Of a stretch of DNA of 64,000 nt, positions 17,215 to 26,753 are shown piece by piece; the stretch's first letter is position 1, and every line of letters starts with the position of its first letter. The translations under genes were made by a program, and so were the position numbers. The notes under the pieces were generated by a model. It worked only from the letters and a program-made list of their open reading frames with translations. It was not told where the DNA came from and did no database searches. This stretch comes from Prevotella sp. (GTDB lineage: Bacteria; Bacteroidota; Bacteroidia; Bacteroidales; Bacteroidaceae), in NCBI GenBank assembly GCA_017623655.1, contig JAGAON010000009.1:248001-312000 (forward strand). Direction: 5' to 3'.

Positions 17215-19323
17215 TCATGCGTTGGTGAAGGTTATCACCCCGTCCCTGCTGTCAACCGTAATGGGTTTCTCATGCGATACGCTGCCGGCAAGGAGCTGCT
17301 TTGACAGCGCATTGAGCACATCCCGCTGTATGGCACGCTTAACCGGGCGCGCACCGAACTCCGGATCGTAACCCGCTTCGGCAAGGGTAGCCACGGCATT
17401 GTCGGTGACATTGAGCGTGAAGCCCTGCCTTGACAGCATGGCGGCCACGTGATTCATCTGCAAACGCACAACGGAGGCTATCTCGTCCTTCGTCAACTGA
17501 GAGAAGGTTATCACCTCGTCGATACGGTTGAGGAACTCCGGACGTATGGGCGGCTTGACCATTCCGTTGCCGTCGAGGATGGGCTGACGGCCGTACAGCT
17601 GCTCGCGGGTGAGGTTGGAGGTCATTATTATGATGGTGTTCTTGAAGTTCACCACCCTGCCCTTCGAGTCCGTCAGACGCCCGTCGTCAAGCACCTGCAA
17701 CAAGGTGTTGAAGATGTCGGGGTGCGCTTTCTCAATCTCATCAAACAGAACGACGCTGTAAGGCTTGCGGCGCACGGCCTCGGTGAGCTGTCCTCCCTCG
17801 TCATAGCCGACGTAACCCGGAGGCGCACCGATAAGGCGCGTAACGGAAAACTTCTCCTGATACTCCGACATATCTATGCGTGTCATGAGCGACTCGTCAT
17901 TGAACAGATAGTCGGCCAGCGCCTTCGCCAGCTCCGTCTTGCCCACACCGGTGGTTCCAAGGAAGATGAACGAAGCGATAGGACGCTTCGGGTCTTGCAG
18001 TCCCGCACGGCTTCTGCGCACCGCGTCGCTCACGGCCTGTATGGCATCGTCCTGCCCTATGACACGTTTGTGCAGCTCTTCCTCCAGATGCAGCAGCTTG
18101 TCCTTCTCGCTCTGCATCATCCTTGTGACGGGAATGCCTGTCCAGCGGCTCACGACCTCGGCTATATCGTCCGCCGTAACCTCCTCGCGCACCATCTTGC
18201 CGGCACCCTGCGCGTTTATATCCTGCTGCACACGGCGTATGTCTTCCTCCAAGTCTTTCAGCTTACCGTAACGTATTTCCGCCACTTTCCCGTAGTTTCC
18301 CTCACGCTCCGCCTTGTCGGCCTCAAAGCGCAGACGTTCCATCTGCTGCTTGTCCTGCTGTATCTTATCGACAAGATTCTTCTCCTGCACCCACTTGGAA
18401 CGCATCTTCAGCTTCTCGTCTTGCAGCACGGAGATGGTCTTGTTCAGCTCCGCGAGCTTCTCCTTGTCATCCTCCCGCTTTATGGCCTCGCGCTCTATCT
18501 CCAGCTGTTTGAGGTGTCTTTCCAGCTCGTCCAGCTCTTCCGGCACGGAATCACGTTCCATCCGCAGCTTCGCGGCGGCCTCATCCATGAGGTCTATGGC
18601 CTTGTCAGGCAGGAAACGGTCCGAGATGTAACGCTCGGACAGCGTTACGGCGGCTATGCACGCGTCGTCCTGAATACGCACACGGTGGTGGTTCTCGTAA
18701 CGCTCTTTCAGCCCGCGCAGTATGGAAATGGCCGAAAGCTCGTCCGGCTCGTCAACCATCACGATCTGGAAACGCCGCTCCAGCGCTTTGTCCTTTTCAA
18801 AATACTTCTGGTATTCGTTAAGCGTAGTGGCGCCGATAGCCCTCAGTTCGCCACGCGCCAAGGCCGGTTTCAGGATGTTTGCGGCATCCATCGCGCCGTC
18901 ACCTCCACCCGCTCCCACGAGAGTGTGGATTTCATCGATGAAGAGTATAATCTTACCCTCCGACTCCATCACGGCGTTTATCACGCCTTTCAGCCGTTCC
19001 TCGAACTCGCCCTTGTACTTGGCACCCGCCACGAGGGCACCCATGTCGAGGGTGTAAATCTCCTTTTCCTTCAAGTTCTCGGGCACATCACCGCGCACTA
19101 TGCGCTGTGCCAGGCCCTCGGCAATGGCTGTCTTACCCGTTCCGGGCTCGCCAATGAGGATGGGGTTGTTCTTTGTCCTTCGTGAAAGGATTTGCAACAC
19201 ACGGCGAATCTCGTCGTCCCTGCCGATGACAGGGTCAAGTTTTCCCGCCTTGGCATCCCCCACAAGGTTCTTGGCGAAGCGTTGCAACGCTTCTTTGTTG
19301 GTCATTTCAGGTTGGTTCATCAT
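17215..19323 (-). CDS. clpB: ClpB-type AAA+ disaggregase lacking the N-terminal domain
   Basis: A 702-residue Hsp100 disaggregase. NBD1 has Walker A 'GEPGTGKT' and Walker B '[20 protein letters not shown]'. The ClpB middle coiled coil spans about 245-385, and NBD2 has '[14 protein letters not shown]', '[15 protein letters not shown]' and the pore loop '[13 protein letters not shown]'. The usual Clp_N domain (about 150 residues) is absent: the protein starts at '[26 protein letters not shown]'. A good Shine-Dalgarno (AAAGGAG, 7 nt before the ATG at 19323) and only about 200 bp to the divergent hydrolase rule out a missed upstream part. The region after 'IIIMTSN' is also shorter than in standard ClpB. 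Confidence 0.95.
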   Translation of the reverse strand: MMNQPEMTNKEALQRFAKNLVGDAKAGKLDPVIGRDDEIRRVLQILSRRTKNNPILIGEPGTGKTAIAEGLAQRIVRGDVPENLKEKEIYTLDMGALVAGAKYKGEFEERLKGVINAVMESEGKIILFIDEIHTLVGAGGGDGAMDAANILKPALARGELRAIGATTLNEYQKYFEKDKALERRFQIVMVDEPDELSAISILRGLKERYENHHRVRIQDDACIAAVTLSERYISDRFLPDKAIDLMDEAAAKLRMERDSVPEELDELERHLKQLEIEREAIKREDDKEKLAELNKTISVLQDEKLKMRSKWVQEKNLVDKIQQDKQQMERLRFEADKAEREGNYGKVAEIRYGKLKDLEEDIRRVQQDINAQGAGKMVREEVTADDIAEVVSRWTGIPVTRMMQSEKDKLLHLEEELHKRVIGQDDAIQAVSDAVRRSRAGLQDPKRPIASFIFLGTTGVGKTELAKALADYLFNDESLMTRIDMSEYQEKFSVTRLIGAPPGYVGYDEGGQLTEAVRRKPYSVVLFDEIEKAHPDIFNTLLQVLDDGRLTDSKGRVVNFKNTIIIMTSNLTREQLYGRQPILDGNGMVKPPIRPEFLNRIDEVITFSQLTKDEIASVVRLQMNHVAAMLSRQGFTLNVTDNAVATLAEAGYDPEFGARPVKRAIQRDVLNALSKQLLAGSVSHEKPITVDSRDGVITFTNA

Positions 19324-19529
19324 AATCTAACTCCTTTCTTTTTACATTGTTTTCCTTTACGACAAGCCTCCAATCAAAGCATATACCACAACCGGCTCCT
19401 ATGCCAATTTGACCGAAACGCATGACAACTTGTCTGAAACAAGCACTGTAAACGCACTTCTCCACACCTTATATATAATAAAATGACCGTGCGGACGTTT
19501 ATTTTTTAACTAAATTTTACTGTAACTTT

Positions 19530-20336
19530 ATGAAACAAAAGATTCTTTCCCTACTGTTCATCATCGCACTGTCCGTTCCCGGCTGCGCCCAACTCATGTT
19601 CCCACACCCATGGCAAGGCAAGAGGATAGCCTACTTCGGCGACTCCATTACCGACCCCCGCAACAATGCGTCGAAGAAGAAATACTGGACGTTCCTCGGC
19701 GAATGGCTCGGCACAACGCCGTACGTCTATGCGGTAAGCGGCCGGCAATGGAACGACATCCCGCGTCAGGCCGACAAGCTGATGGCCGAACACGGCGACA
19801 CGGTCGATGCCATCGTCATCCTGATGGGCACCAACGACTACAACAATGGCGTGCCGCTCGGGAAATGGTATGAGGAGAAAGACGAGGAGGTGATGTACGG
19901 ACACGGCAAGCCCAAGGCAATGACACCGCGCAAACGGCAGTATATGTGCATGGACAAAGGCACTTACCGCGGACGGATAAACATCGCCATGGACAAGGTG
20001 AAGCGTATGTTTCCCACTAAACAGATAGTGGTTCTGACGCCTATCCACCGCCAGAATTTCCACGCCAACGAAAAGAACTGGCAGTGCTCGGAGGACTATA
20101 CCAACCAGTGCGGCGAATACTTGCAGGCTTATATAGACGCGACAAAGGAAGTGGCGAACGTCTGGGCCGTGCCGGTAATAGACCTTAACGCCCTCTGCGG
20201 GCTGTACCCCATGATAGACGAGCACGCGCAATACTTCCGCAACGCGGACACCGACCGCCTGCATCCGAACGACAAAGGACACGAGAGGATGGCAAAGACG
20301 CTGATGTACCAGTTGCTTACGCTGCCCATTTTCTAA
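19530..20336 (+). CDS. Secreted SGNH/GDSL-family hydrolase
   Basis: A 268-residue esterase-like enzyme with an N-terminal signal (MKQKILSLLFIIALSVPGCAQ; the 'VPGCA' stretch could be a lipobox). Block I 'IAYFGDSITD' carries the nucleophile Ser, block III 'VILMGTNDYNNG' the oxyanion Asn, and block V 'DTDRLHPNDKGH' the catalytic Asp and His. Such enzymes in Bacteroidales remove acyl groups from glycans or lipids; the substrate here is unknown. The sequence TAACTTT ends at the start codon, so the true promoter is not evident. Confidence 0.9.
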   Translation: MKQKILSLLFIIALSVPGCAQLMFPHPWQGKRIAYFGDSITDPRNNASKKKYWTFLGEWLGTTPYVYAVSGRQWNDIPRQADKLMAEHGDTVDAIVILMGTNDYNNGVPLGKWYEEKDEEVMYGHGKPKAMTPRKRQYMCMDKGTYRGRINIAMDKVKRMFPTKQIVVLTPIHRQNFHANEKNWQCSEDYTNQCGEYLQAYIDATKEVANVWAVPVIDLNALCGLYPMIDEHAQYFRNADTDRLHPNDKGHERMAKTLMYQLLTLPIF

Positions 20337-20377
20337 CCGACAGAGAATCAAGGCGTAACGCACGCCTTTGTAAAAGG

Positions 20378-20460
20378 GTGCCGATTACCTTGCAATCAGG
20401 TGCTGATTACAGTGTAAAAGAGGCCTTTTCACAAGGTAATCAGCACCTGATTGCAACTCG
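20378..20460. repeat. 22-nt-period palindromic repeat array (R3)
   Basis: Units start at 20378, 20400 and 20422, with a partial fourth. The middle unit pairs GATTACAGTGTAA and the third uses the CCTTTTCAC/GTAATCAG arms. It follows the hydrolase gene by 40 bp. Confidence 0.85.
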
Positions 20461-20511
20461 CACGATACCGCAGACACACAACCGAACAGCCAAATCATGT
20501 TTCGCCGCATT

Positions 20512-20628
20512 GTAGGGACGCACCTTGGTGCGTCCGAAATGTCGGGTTATCGCAACGGCGGACGCACCCGCTCGGCTTTGCCGCTTGCCATAGGCTTTAT
20601 GCCGGCGGCAAGAAGGTGCGTCCCTACA
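20512..20628. repeat. Mixed R1 pair: short palindrome plus expanded palindrome
   Basis: The left member (20512-20535) is the short R1 palindrome. The right member (20560-20628) is the expanded form with the CGCTCGGCTTTGCCGCTTGC insert, in inverted orientation. The two forms therefore behave as equivalent partners of one pair. Confidence 0.8.
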
Positions 20629-20659
20629 ACCATCAATTACAAACGTCCACAACACTATA

Positions 20660-21421
20660 ATGACGACTTTCTGCATCATAACCTGCACATATAACGCAGA
20701 GAAAGAACTGCCACGCACGCTGGAAAGCGTAGGCGGACAGTCATACGGCAACGTCTGCCACATCATAATTGACGGGGCATCGTCAGACAAGACGGTTGCC
20801 TTGGCTTCCGCCTACGCCGACAACAACCACAGCAGCCACACGGTAAAAGTGGTCAGCGAGAAAGACAACGGCCTATATGACGCCATGAACAAAGGCATAA
20901 GGTTGTCGGAAGGCGACTACATACTGTTCCTCAACGCCGGCGACACATTTGCCGACAGATACACGTTGGAACGCATCGCCACGCAAATAAGCAATATCGG
21001 CGGCAGAGAATTGCCCGCCGTAATATACGGAAAGACCGACATTGTGGATAACGACGGCAACTTCCTGCGCCACAGGAGGCTGCAACCGCCGGAGACACTG
21101 ACATGGAAATCGTTTCTGAACGGCATGCTCGTATGTCACCAAGCATTCTACGCACGCAGGGATTTGGCGCAAGACACGCCATACGACCTGTCATATCGCC
21201 TCTCGGCCGACGTCGATTGGTGTATCAGGATAATGAAGGAAGCCGGGAAGAAAGGGCTTGCCCTGCACAACACACACCTCACGCTGTGCCGCTATCTTGA
21301 AGGAGGGATGTCGGTAAAGAGCCACAGAGCCTCGCTGATAGAGCGTTTCCGGATAATGAAAAAGCACTATGGTCTATTCCGCACATTACTTGTTCACTTA
21401 TGGTTTATTATAAGAAAATAA
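20660..21421 (+). CDS. Family 2 glycosyltransferase
   Basis: A 253-residue GT-A fold enzyme: 'FCIITCTYNAEKELPRTLES' at the N-terminus binds the nucleotide sugar, 'IIDGASSDKT' and 'EKDNGLYDAMNKGI' follow, and 'LFLNAGD' takes the place of the DXD metal motif. 'SADVDWCIRIM' matches the general-base region of the WcaA/colanic-type transferases. No other sugar gene adjoins it. It sits between an R1/R3 repeat gap and the efflux operon promoter, so it is probably a single-gene unit. Acceptor unknown. Confidence 0.92.
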   Translation: MTTFCIITCTYNAEKELPRTLESVGGQSYGNVCHIIIDGASSDKTVALASAYADNNHSSHTVKVVSEKDNGLYDAMNKGIRLSEGDYILFLNAGDTFADRYTLERIATQISNIGGRELPAVIYGKTDIVDNDGNFLRHRRLQPPETLTWKSFLNGMLVCHQAFYARRDLAQDTPYDLSYRLSADVDWCIRIMKEAGKKGLALHNTHLTLCRYLEGGMSVKSHRASLIERFRIMKKHYGLFRTLLVHLWFIIRK

Positions 21422-21429
21422 CAAAAAAC

Positions 21430-21462
21430 ATTGCAGAGATTCTGAAAAAAGATGTAACTTTG
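21430..21462 (+). promoter_or_regulatory. Promoter of the TolC-HlyD-ABC-2 operon
   Basis: ATTGC at 21430 is followed after about 20 nt by TAACTTTG (21455-21462), a good match to the Bacteroidetes consensus. It lies 27 nt upstream of the TolC gene start. Confidence 0.75.
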
Positions 21463-21488
21463 CAACGGATTTCCAATAATAACCAATA

Positions 21489-23033
21489 ATGAATAAACTC
21501 TTATTAATACTTATTTCCCTCCTCACCTTTGCGCCGGCGGATGCAGAAACGCTCTCTCTCGACTCATGCCGGGCAAGAGCCTTGCGCGCAAACAAGCAGA
21601 TGGGCATGGCAAGGATGAAGAAGAGGACTGCGGAAAATGCACGCAAGGCGGCACGGACAAAGTATCTGCCGCATATAGACATTTCCGGCGGCTATATGTA
21701 TTCCAGCCGGGAAATATCCATACTAAGCGACGAACAGCAGGCATTACTGGGCAACGCGGGCACTGCCGCAGCGCAGGCTATCGGCAGCAAGACTGCCCCG
21801 ATAATGGGGAACATGAGCCAGAACGTGACCTCGGCCATACACAATATGGCGGCGCAGGGAATCATAACACCGGCGCAGGCACAGGCATTGGGCAGTCTGG
21901 CCGGTCAGGCAGGCAGCTCTTTCAGCCAGATGGGGCAAGAGATGGCACAGCAACTGGCACAAGCTGGTGACGCATTGGGGCAACAGATAGCGGACGCTTT
22001 CAAGACAAACACGCACCATGTGTTCACCGCTTCCGCAATACTCACGCAGCCTATATACATGGGCGGAGCCATAACGGCCGGCAACAGGATGGCGGACATA
22101 GCGGAAAGGGTTGCCGATACCAACATGGAGGCCACCGAAGACAATGTGCTGTACGGCATAGACAACGCATACTGGACCGTGGTCTCACTGAGACAGAAGC
22201 AAAGGCTGGCCGAGAGTTACCTGGAACTGGTGCGCAAACTGGAAAGCAACATCAGGAAAATGATTAGAAACGGCGTCGCGACAAAGGCTGACGGACTGAA
22301 AGTAAGCGTGGCGGTCAACGAGGCGGACATGACTAAGGCCAAGGTTGACAACGGGCTGGCACTGGCCAAGATGAGCCTATGCCAACAGTGCGGAATGCCA
22401 CTCGACTCAGACATTACGCTGGAAGACGAAAACAAAGACGAACTGCAAACAGAACCGGTGGGCGACTATGACACCGCCGGAGCATTGGAACGCCGCCATG
22501 AGCTGCAAATGCTGAACGACGCGATAGAAATCACAAAGCAGCAGACAAAGCTGGCACGTGCGGGGTATATGCCGCAAGTGGCACTCATGTCAGGCGTGTT
22601 ATTCTCCAACCCAAGCGTCTATAACAGTTTTGAACGCAAGTTCAAAGGTGCGTTCAATGTAGGCGTTATGGTGCGGATACCGGTGTTGGACTGGGGCGAG
22701 ACGATGTATAACGTCCGCGCATCAAGATACGCCACCACCCTTGCGCAACTAAAACTAAGCGAGGCGCAGGAGATGATTGAACTACAGATAAGCCAATGTA
22801 CCTTCAAGGTTCGCGAGGCAAACAAGAACCTTTACACCGCAAGAAGAAACATAGAAAAGGCAGAGGAGAACCTGAGATGCGCCAACCTCGGATTCAAGGA
22901 GGGCGTGATGCAGACCTCAGACGTAATGGCCGCGCAGACAGCATGGTTGCAGGCACAGACGCAGAGGATTGATGCGGAGATAGAAGTAAAACTCAGTGAG
23001 ACAGCCCTGAAAAAGGCTTTGGGACAAATATAG
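21489..23033 (+). CDS. TolC-family outer membrane efflux protein
   Basis: A 514-residue outer membrane channel. It has a signal peptide (MNKLLLILISLLTFAPADA) and two long alpha-helical hairpin repeats. An unusual Ala/Gln/Gly-rich insertion lies at about 80-165 (for example 'GIITPAQAQALGSLAGQAGS'), which is longer than in ordinary TolC proteins. The C-terminal coiled coils contain 'TARRNIEKAEENLRCANLGF'. It forms the exit duct for the HlyD adaptor and ABC-2 permeases encoded just downstream (21-nt gap), so the operon codes for a tripartite exporter. Confidence 0.92.
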   Translation: MNKLLLILISLLTFAPADAETLSLDSCRARALRANKQMGMARMKKRTAENARKAARTKYLPHIDISGGYMYSSREISILSDEQQALLGNAGTAAAQAIGSKTAPIMGNMSQNVTSAIHNMAAQGIITPAQAQALGSLAGQAGSSFSQMGQEMAQQLAQAGDALGQQIADAFKTNTHHVFTASAILTQPIYMGGAITAGNRMADIAERVADTNMEATEDNVLYGIDNAYWTVVSLRQKQRLAESYLELVRKLESNIRKMIRNGVATKADGLKVSVAVNEADMTKAKVDNGLALAKMSLCQQCGMPLDSDITLEDENKDELQTEPVGDYDTAGALERRHELQMLNDAIEITKQQTKLARAGYMPQVALMSGVLFSNPSVYNSFERKFKGAFNVGVMVRIPVLDWGETMYNVRASRYATTLAQLKLSEAQEMIELQISQCTFKVREANKNLYTARRNIEKAEENLRCANLGFKEGVMQTSDVMAAQTAWLQAQTQRIDAEIEVKLSETALKKALGQI

Positions 23034-23054
23034 TAACAGGACATACACAGAATT

Positions 23055-24041
23055 ATGGAAAATAAAGCACAGCATAAAAGCGTTATGATGGCTTTGGCGG
23101 CATTCACGGCAGTAGTGATAATCGTTGGTGCCATAGGTTTTTTCACCATCGGCCGCGAGGATGAGGTCATACAGGGACAGATAGACGTGGAGGAATACCG
23201 CGTGTCAAGCAAGGTACCGTCCCGCATACTTGAAATAAGGGTAAAGGAAGGAGACTACGTTCACGTGGGCGACACACTCGTTATTCTCGACGCTCCGGAC
23301 GTGGAAGCAAAGAAACAACAGGCAGAAAGCGCGGAAAACGCCGCGGCGGCAATGAGTGAAATGGCGCAAGCCGGAGCACGCAGGGAGCAGATTCAGGCAG
23401 CATACGAGCTGTGGCAGCAGGCGAAAGCGGGCCTTGACATACACAAGAAGTCATACGAACGAGTGCAGAGACTGTTCGATGAAGGAGTGATGAGCGAGCA
23501 GAAACGTGACGAGGCTTACGCCGGTTACAAGGCCTACGAGGCGCAGGAGAAGGCCGCAAAGAGCCAGTATGACATGGCAAGAAACGGTGCCCGGAGCGAA
23601 GAAAAGGCCGCCGCACTGGCACAGGTGAACCGGGCCAAAGGAGCGGTAAGCGAGGTTTCGTCATACGTTAACGAGACAGTTCAGACGGCACAGATGGAGG
23701 GTGAGGTGTCAAACATATACCCGAAGGTGGGCGAACTGATAGGAAGCGGCTCGCCGATAATGACCATCAGCCTTATGCACGATATGTGGGGAGCGTTCAA
23801 TATGCGTGAAGACCAGCTCAACGGAATGCGGAACGGCGACACGTTCACGGCCTTCGTGCCCGCCTTCAACAAGGAGATGGCATTCAAGATATATTCCATA
23901 AAGGATCAGGGCAGCTACGCAACATGGAAAGCAACGAAGACAAACGGGCAGTACGACATGAAGACTTTTGAGGTAAAGGCACGCCCTATGGAACAGCTTG
24001 ACGGTCTGAGGCCGGGAATGTCCGTGATAATAAAGAAATAA
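23055..24041 (+). CDS. HlyD/EmrA-family membrane fusion protein
   Basis: A 328-residue periplasmic adaptor. One N-terminal membrane anchor (VMMALAAFTAVVIIVGAIGFF), a biotinyl-lipoyl half-motif 'VPSRILEIRVKEGDYVHVGDTL' (about 53-74), an alpha-hairpin coiled coil (about 85-205) and the returning lipoyl strand 'EGEVSNIYPKVGELIGSGSP'. It should bridge the inner membrane permeases and the TolC channel in the same operon. Length and domains are normal. Confidence 0.93.
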   Translation: MENKAQHKSVMMALAAFTAVVIIVGAIGFFTIGREDEVIQGQIDVEEYRVSSKVPSRILEIRVKEGDYVHVGDTLVILDAPDVEAKKQQAESAENAAAAMSEMAQAGARREQIQAAYELWQQAKAGLDIHKKSYERVQRLFDEGVMSEQKRDEAYAGYKAYEAQEKAAKSQYDMARNGARSEEKAAALAQVNRAKGAVSEVSSYVNETVQTAQMEGEVSNIYPKVGELIGSGSPIMTISLMHDMWGAFNMREDQLNGMRNGDTFTAFVPAFNKEMAFKIYSIKDQGSYATWKATKTNGQYDMKTFEVKARPMEQLDGLRPGMSVIIKK

Positions 24042-24078
24042 AACCGCACTCCCAAGCGAAAAGAAAACAACACAAAAG

Positions 24079-25248
24079 TTGAAGCAACGTAACAGGATAT
24101 TGCCACTGTTGAAGCGTGAAGTCATGATACTTCTGCGCCACCCCATATATATAATGTGTATGGCGGTGCTGCCGTTAGCCGTGACTTTGTTCTTCACTTC
24201 ACTCATGAACAACGGCCAACCGGTGGAGATGCCCATCGGAATAGTTGACAATGACAACACAACCGTCACGAGAAAGCTCACGAGAATGATTGACGGCTTC
24301 CAGTCTTCACGTGTTGTCGCACACTACCCTACCGCAGACGAGGCACGAAAGGCGATGCAACGTGACGAGATTTACGGCTTCATCCTGTTTCCGGAACATC
24401 TCACCCAAGACCTCTTGTCAGCCCGCCAGCCAAAGATGTCGGTATATTTCAGCTACACATCCCTTACCGCCGGCTCCTTAATCTACAAGGAAATGAAGAC
24501 GCTATGCACCCTTGCTTCCGCCGCAGTGGGGCAATCCACGCTATTGGCCAAGGGTGCAACGCCGGAGCAAACGGCCACATTCCTTCAACCGATACTGCTG
24601 GATGTACACAACATCGGCAACCCTTGGATCAACTACAACATCTATCTCAGCACCATGTTGGTGCCCACCTGCCTGCTGTTGTTCGTCTTTCTGCTCACGG
24701 TATATTCCCTCGGGACAGAGATAAAGTTCAATACCCACAAGGAATGGCTTGCCCTTTCCGGCAACGATTTCGCCCTTGCCCTGTTCACCAAGCTACTGCC
24801 GCAGACATTAATATTCATCACTGTCATGCTGCTTAGCATGATTTATATGTTCGGCATATTGCACTTCCCTGCCCCGGGAGGCTTCTGGCGCATCCTGACG
24901 TTAAGCGTCCTTGCCGTCATTGCGGCTCAAGGTTTCGCCGTATTCATGTTCGGCCTCATCCCGTCACTGCGTATGTCCATGAGCGTCTGCTCGCTCTGGG
25001 GTGTGCTGAGTTTCTCCATGGTCGGCACGACATTCCCCATCTTTGCCATGGACGCGCCGCTGCAAACCCTCGCATGGCTGTTCCCCATGCGTCATTACTA
25101 CATGATTTACCAGCTGTGCATATTCAATGACTATCCCCTGACAGACGTAATCATACACATCATTGCGCTGCTCACGTTCGCCATACTGCCCGCCCTAATC
25201 ATACGGCGCATGAAAAAAGCGTTCTATGAGTTCGGGTATCAGCCGTAG
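24079..25248 (+). CDS. ABC-2 type transporter permease (YhhJ/YbhR-like)
   Basis: A 389-residue permease of the ABC-2 family: one N-terminal helix (HPIYIMCMAVLPLAVTLFFTS), a large periplasmic domain (about 40-180) and five C-terminal helices. The best reading uses a TTG start at 24079, because no in-frame ATG exists before the conserved 'LLKREVMILLRHP' region. No ABC ATPase gene lies nearby in the window, so the ATPase must come from elsewhere or be lost. Confidence 0.85.
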   Translation: MKQRNRILPLLKREVMILLRHPIYIMCMAVLPLAVTLFFTSLMNNGQPVEMPIGIVDNDNTTVTRKLTRMIDGFQSSRVVAHYPTADEARKAMQRDEIYGFILFPEHLTQDLLSARQPKMSVYFSYTSLTAGSLIYKEMKTLCTLASAAVGQSTLLAKGATPEQTATFLQPILLDVHNIGNPWINYNIYLSTMLVPTCLLLFVFLLTVYSLGTEIKFNTHKEWLALSGNDFALALFTKLLPQTLIFITVMLLSMIYMFGILHFPAPGGFWRILTLSVLAVIAAQGFAVFMFGLIPSLRMSMSVCSLWGVLSFSMVGTTFPIFAMDAPLQTLAWLFPMRHYYMIYQLCIFNDYPLTDVIIHIIALLTFAILPALIIRRMKKAFYEFGYQP

Positions 25249-25369
25249 AGAAGAACCATCAAAGCCCCACCCCTACCCTCCCGAGGGAGGGAGATGATAC
25301 GAACAAAAGGTATTAATCCTCCCCTCGGGGAGACAGAAGGGGGCTACAATTCAAACAACCACCACCATA
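25249..25369. other. Gap within the efflux operon with CCTCCCGAGGGAGG hairpin
   Basis: The 121-bp gap between the two permease genes holds CTCCCGAGGGAG (about 25277-25288) and the related CCTCCCCTCGGGGAG (about 25319). It looks like a short repeat element. It could weaken expression of the second permease. Confidence 0.5.
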
Positions 25370-26536
25370 ATGTTCACAGAACTCAAAGCCATCGCCAAGG
25401 ACGAAGGAGTGCTTCTCTTCTTCATTTTCCTACCGGTTGTATATCCGTTGCTTTACTCTTGGATATACAACAACGAGACGGTGCGTGAAGTTCCCGTTGC
25501 ACTCATAGACAACTCACACTCCGCCATGAGCCGCGAGTTCGCCAACAAGGTCGATGCCTCACCCGATGTCAGCGTCGCATACCGGTGCGCCGACATCGAA
25601 GAGGCAAAGAATCTCATAGGCCATGGCAAGGCTTACGGAATAATATACATTCCTTACAACTTTGAGGAAAACATCATACGCGGAGAGCAGGCGCACGTAT
25701 CCGTCTATTGCGACATGAGCTATATGCTCACCTACAAGGCAATTTTCACCACCGTCACCGCCGTGTCAATGGAGACGGGAGCGGAGATACAGCGTCACCT
25801 GCTGGGCAACAAGACCGAGCGTGAAGACGAGATTGCCACGCAACCGCTTTCCTTCGATGAGGTGCCGATATTCAACACTACCGGCGGTTACGGCAATTTC
25901 ATGCTGCCCGGAGTACTCGTCCTCATCATACAGCAGGCCATACTCCTCGGCGTAGGCATGATAGGCGGAACGGAAAGGGAAATGTCTTTCCGCAACTACC
26001 GGCGCAACAGGCGGCAGACTATGTTCGGCAAAGCCATGTCAACGCTATGCGGCAAGACCGCGGCATACGCCCTTATCTTCTCGGTCATGCTGGCATGGGT
26101 AACGTTAGCCGTACCACATTTCTTCGGTTTCGTATCATTGGTACACGCCGCAGACCTCTTGCTGTTCCTGACGCCGTACCTCCTTGCCTGCATCTTCTTC
26201 GCCATCACGTTCAGCGAGATAGTGCGTTACCGCGAAAGTGTCATGCTCGTGGTGGTCTTCACCTCCGTCCCCCTGCTGTTCATGTCGGGCGTAAGCTGGC
26301 CGCAGTCAAACATTCCGGGAGCATGGCAGGGAGTGTCCGTACTCTTCCCCAGCACCTTCTGCATACGCGGATTCATAAGGATGAGCAGCATGGGCGCACT
26401 GTTGCCCGACGTAGCCAAGGAATACCACGCCCTGTGGATGCAGGCAGTATGCTACGCCTGTACCTCCGCCTTTGTTGTCTGGCGGAGGGTTAAAAGCGCG
26501 GAAAACACCCGAAGCGAAGACGAGGCGGAGGCATAA
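25370..26536 (+). CDS. ABC-2 type transporter permease (second subunit)
   Basis: A 388-residue ABC-2 permease with the same topology as the preceding gene: one N-terminal helix (GVLLFFIFLPVVYPLLYSW), a periplasmic domain starting at 'VPVALIDNSHSAMSREF', and about five C-terminal helices with 'LLFMSGVSWPQ' in the family's last region. The two permeases are diverged from each other and probably form a heterodimer exporting an unknown hydrophobic compound through HlyD and TolC. A conserved 'PxxxxSGxxWP' loop is present. Confidence 0.88.
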   Translation: MFTELKAIAKDEGVLLFFIFLPVVYPLLYSWIYNNETVREVPVALIDNSHSAMSREFANKVDASPDVSVAYRCADIEEAKNLIGHGKAYGIIYIPYNFEENIIRGEQAHVSVYCDMSYMLTYKAIFTTVTAVSMETGAEIQRHLLGNKTEREDEIATQPLSFDEVPIFNTTGGYGNFMLPGVLVLIIQQAILLGVGMIGGTEREMSFRNYRRNRRQTMFGKAMSTLCGKTAAYALIFSVMLAWVTLAVPHFFGFVSLVHAADLLLFLTPYLLACIFFAITFSEIVRYRESVMLVVVFTSVPLLFMSGVSWPQSNIPGAWQGVSVLFPSTFCIRGFIRMSSMGALLPDVAKEYHALWMQAVCYACTSAFVVWRRVKSAENTRSEDEAEA

Positions 26537-26563
26537 CCGGAAACACTCCGCAACAGACAGTTT

Positions 26564-26652
26564 TGCAAACACAGCCCTTTTACACTGCAAACACAGCCCT
26601 TTTACAGTGTAAAAGGGCTGTGTTTGTATTGTAATCAGCACCTGATTACAAC
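26564..26652. repeat. R3-type array including a perfect 18-bp-stem palindrome
   Basis: Positions 26589-26625 form a perfect dyad of 18-bp arms around one base (AAACACAGCCCTTTTACA, G, and its complement). The units keep a 22-23 nt period but use CAGCCCTTTTACA arms. It lies between the second permease and the convergent kinase gene, where it may also act as a terminator. Confidence 0.8.
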
Positions 26653-26753
26653 CGCATCCGTAACCACTTGTTTTCAAACGGGTTAGGAATAGCGATACAA
26701 AAAGATTCACTACATCGTGCAACACATGGCGTTTCACACCCGGACACACGGTT

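Noticed and set aside
17449-19185. 578-codon plus-strand open frame
   Set aside because: It is antisense to clpB, whose product is fully recognisable; the frame is His/Leu/Arg-rich with no domain.
19523-19530. TAACTTTA as a promoter of the SGNH hydrolase
   Set aside because: It touches the start codon, so transcription would begin inside the gene, and the last base departs from the TAnnTTTG consensus.
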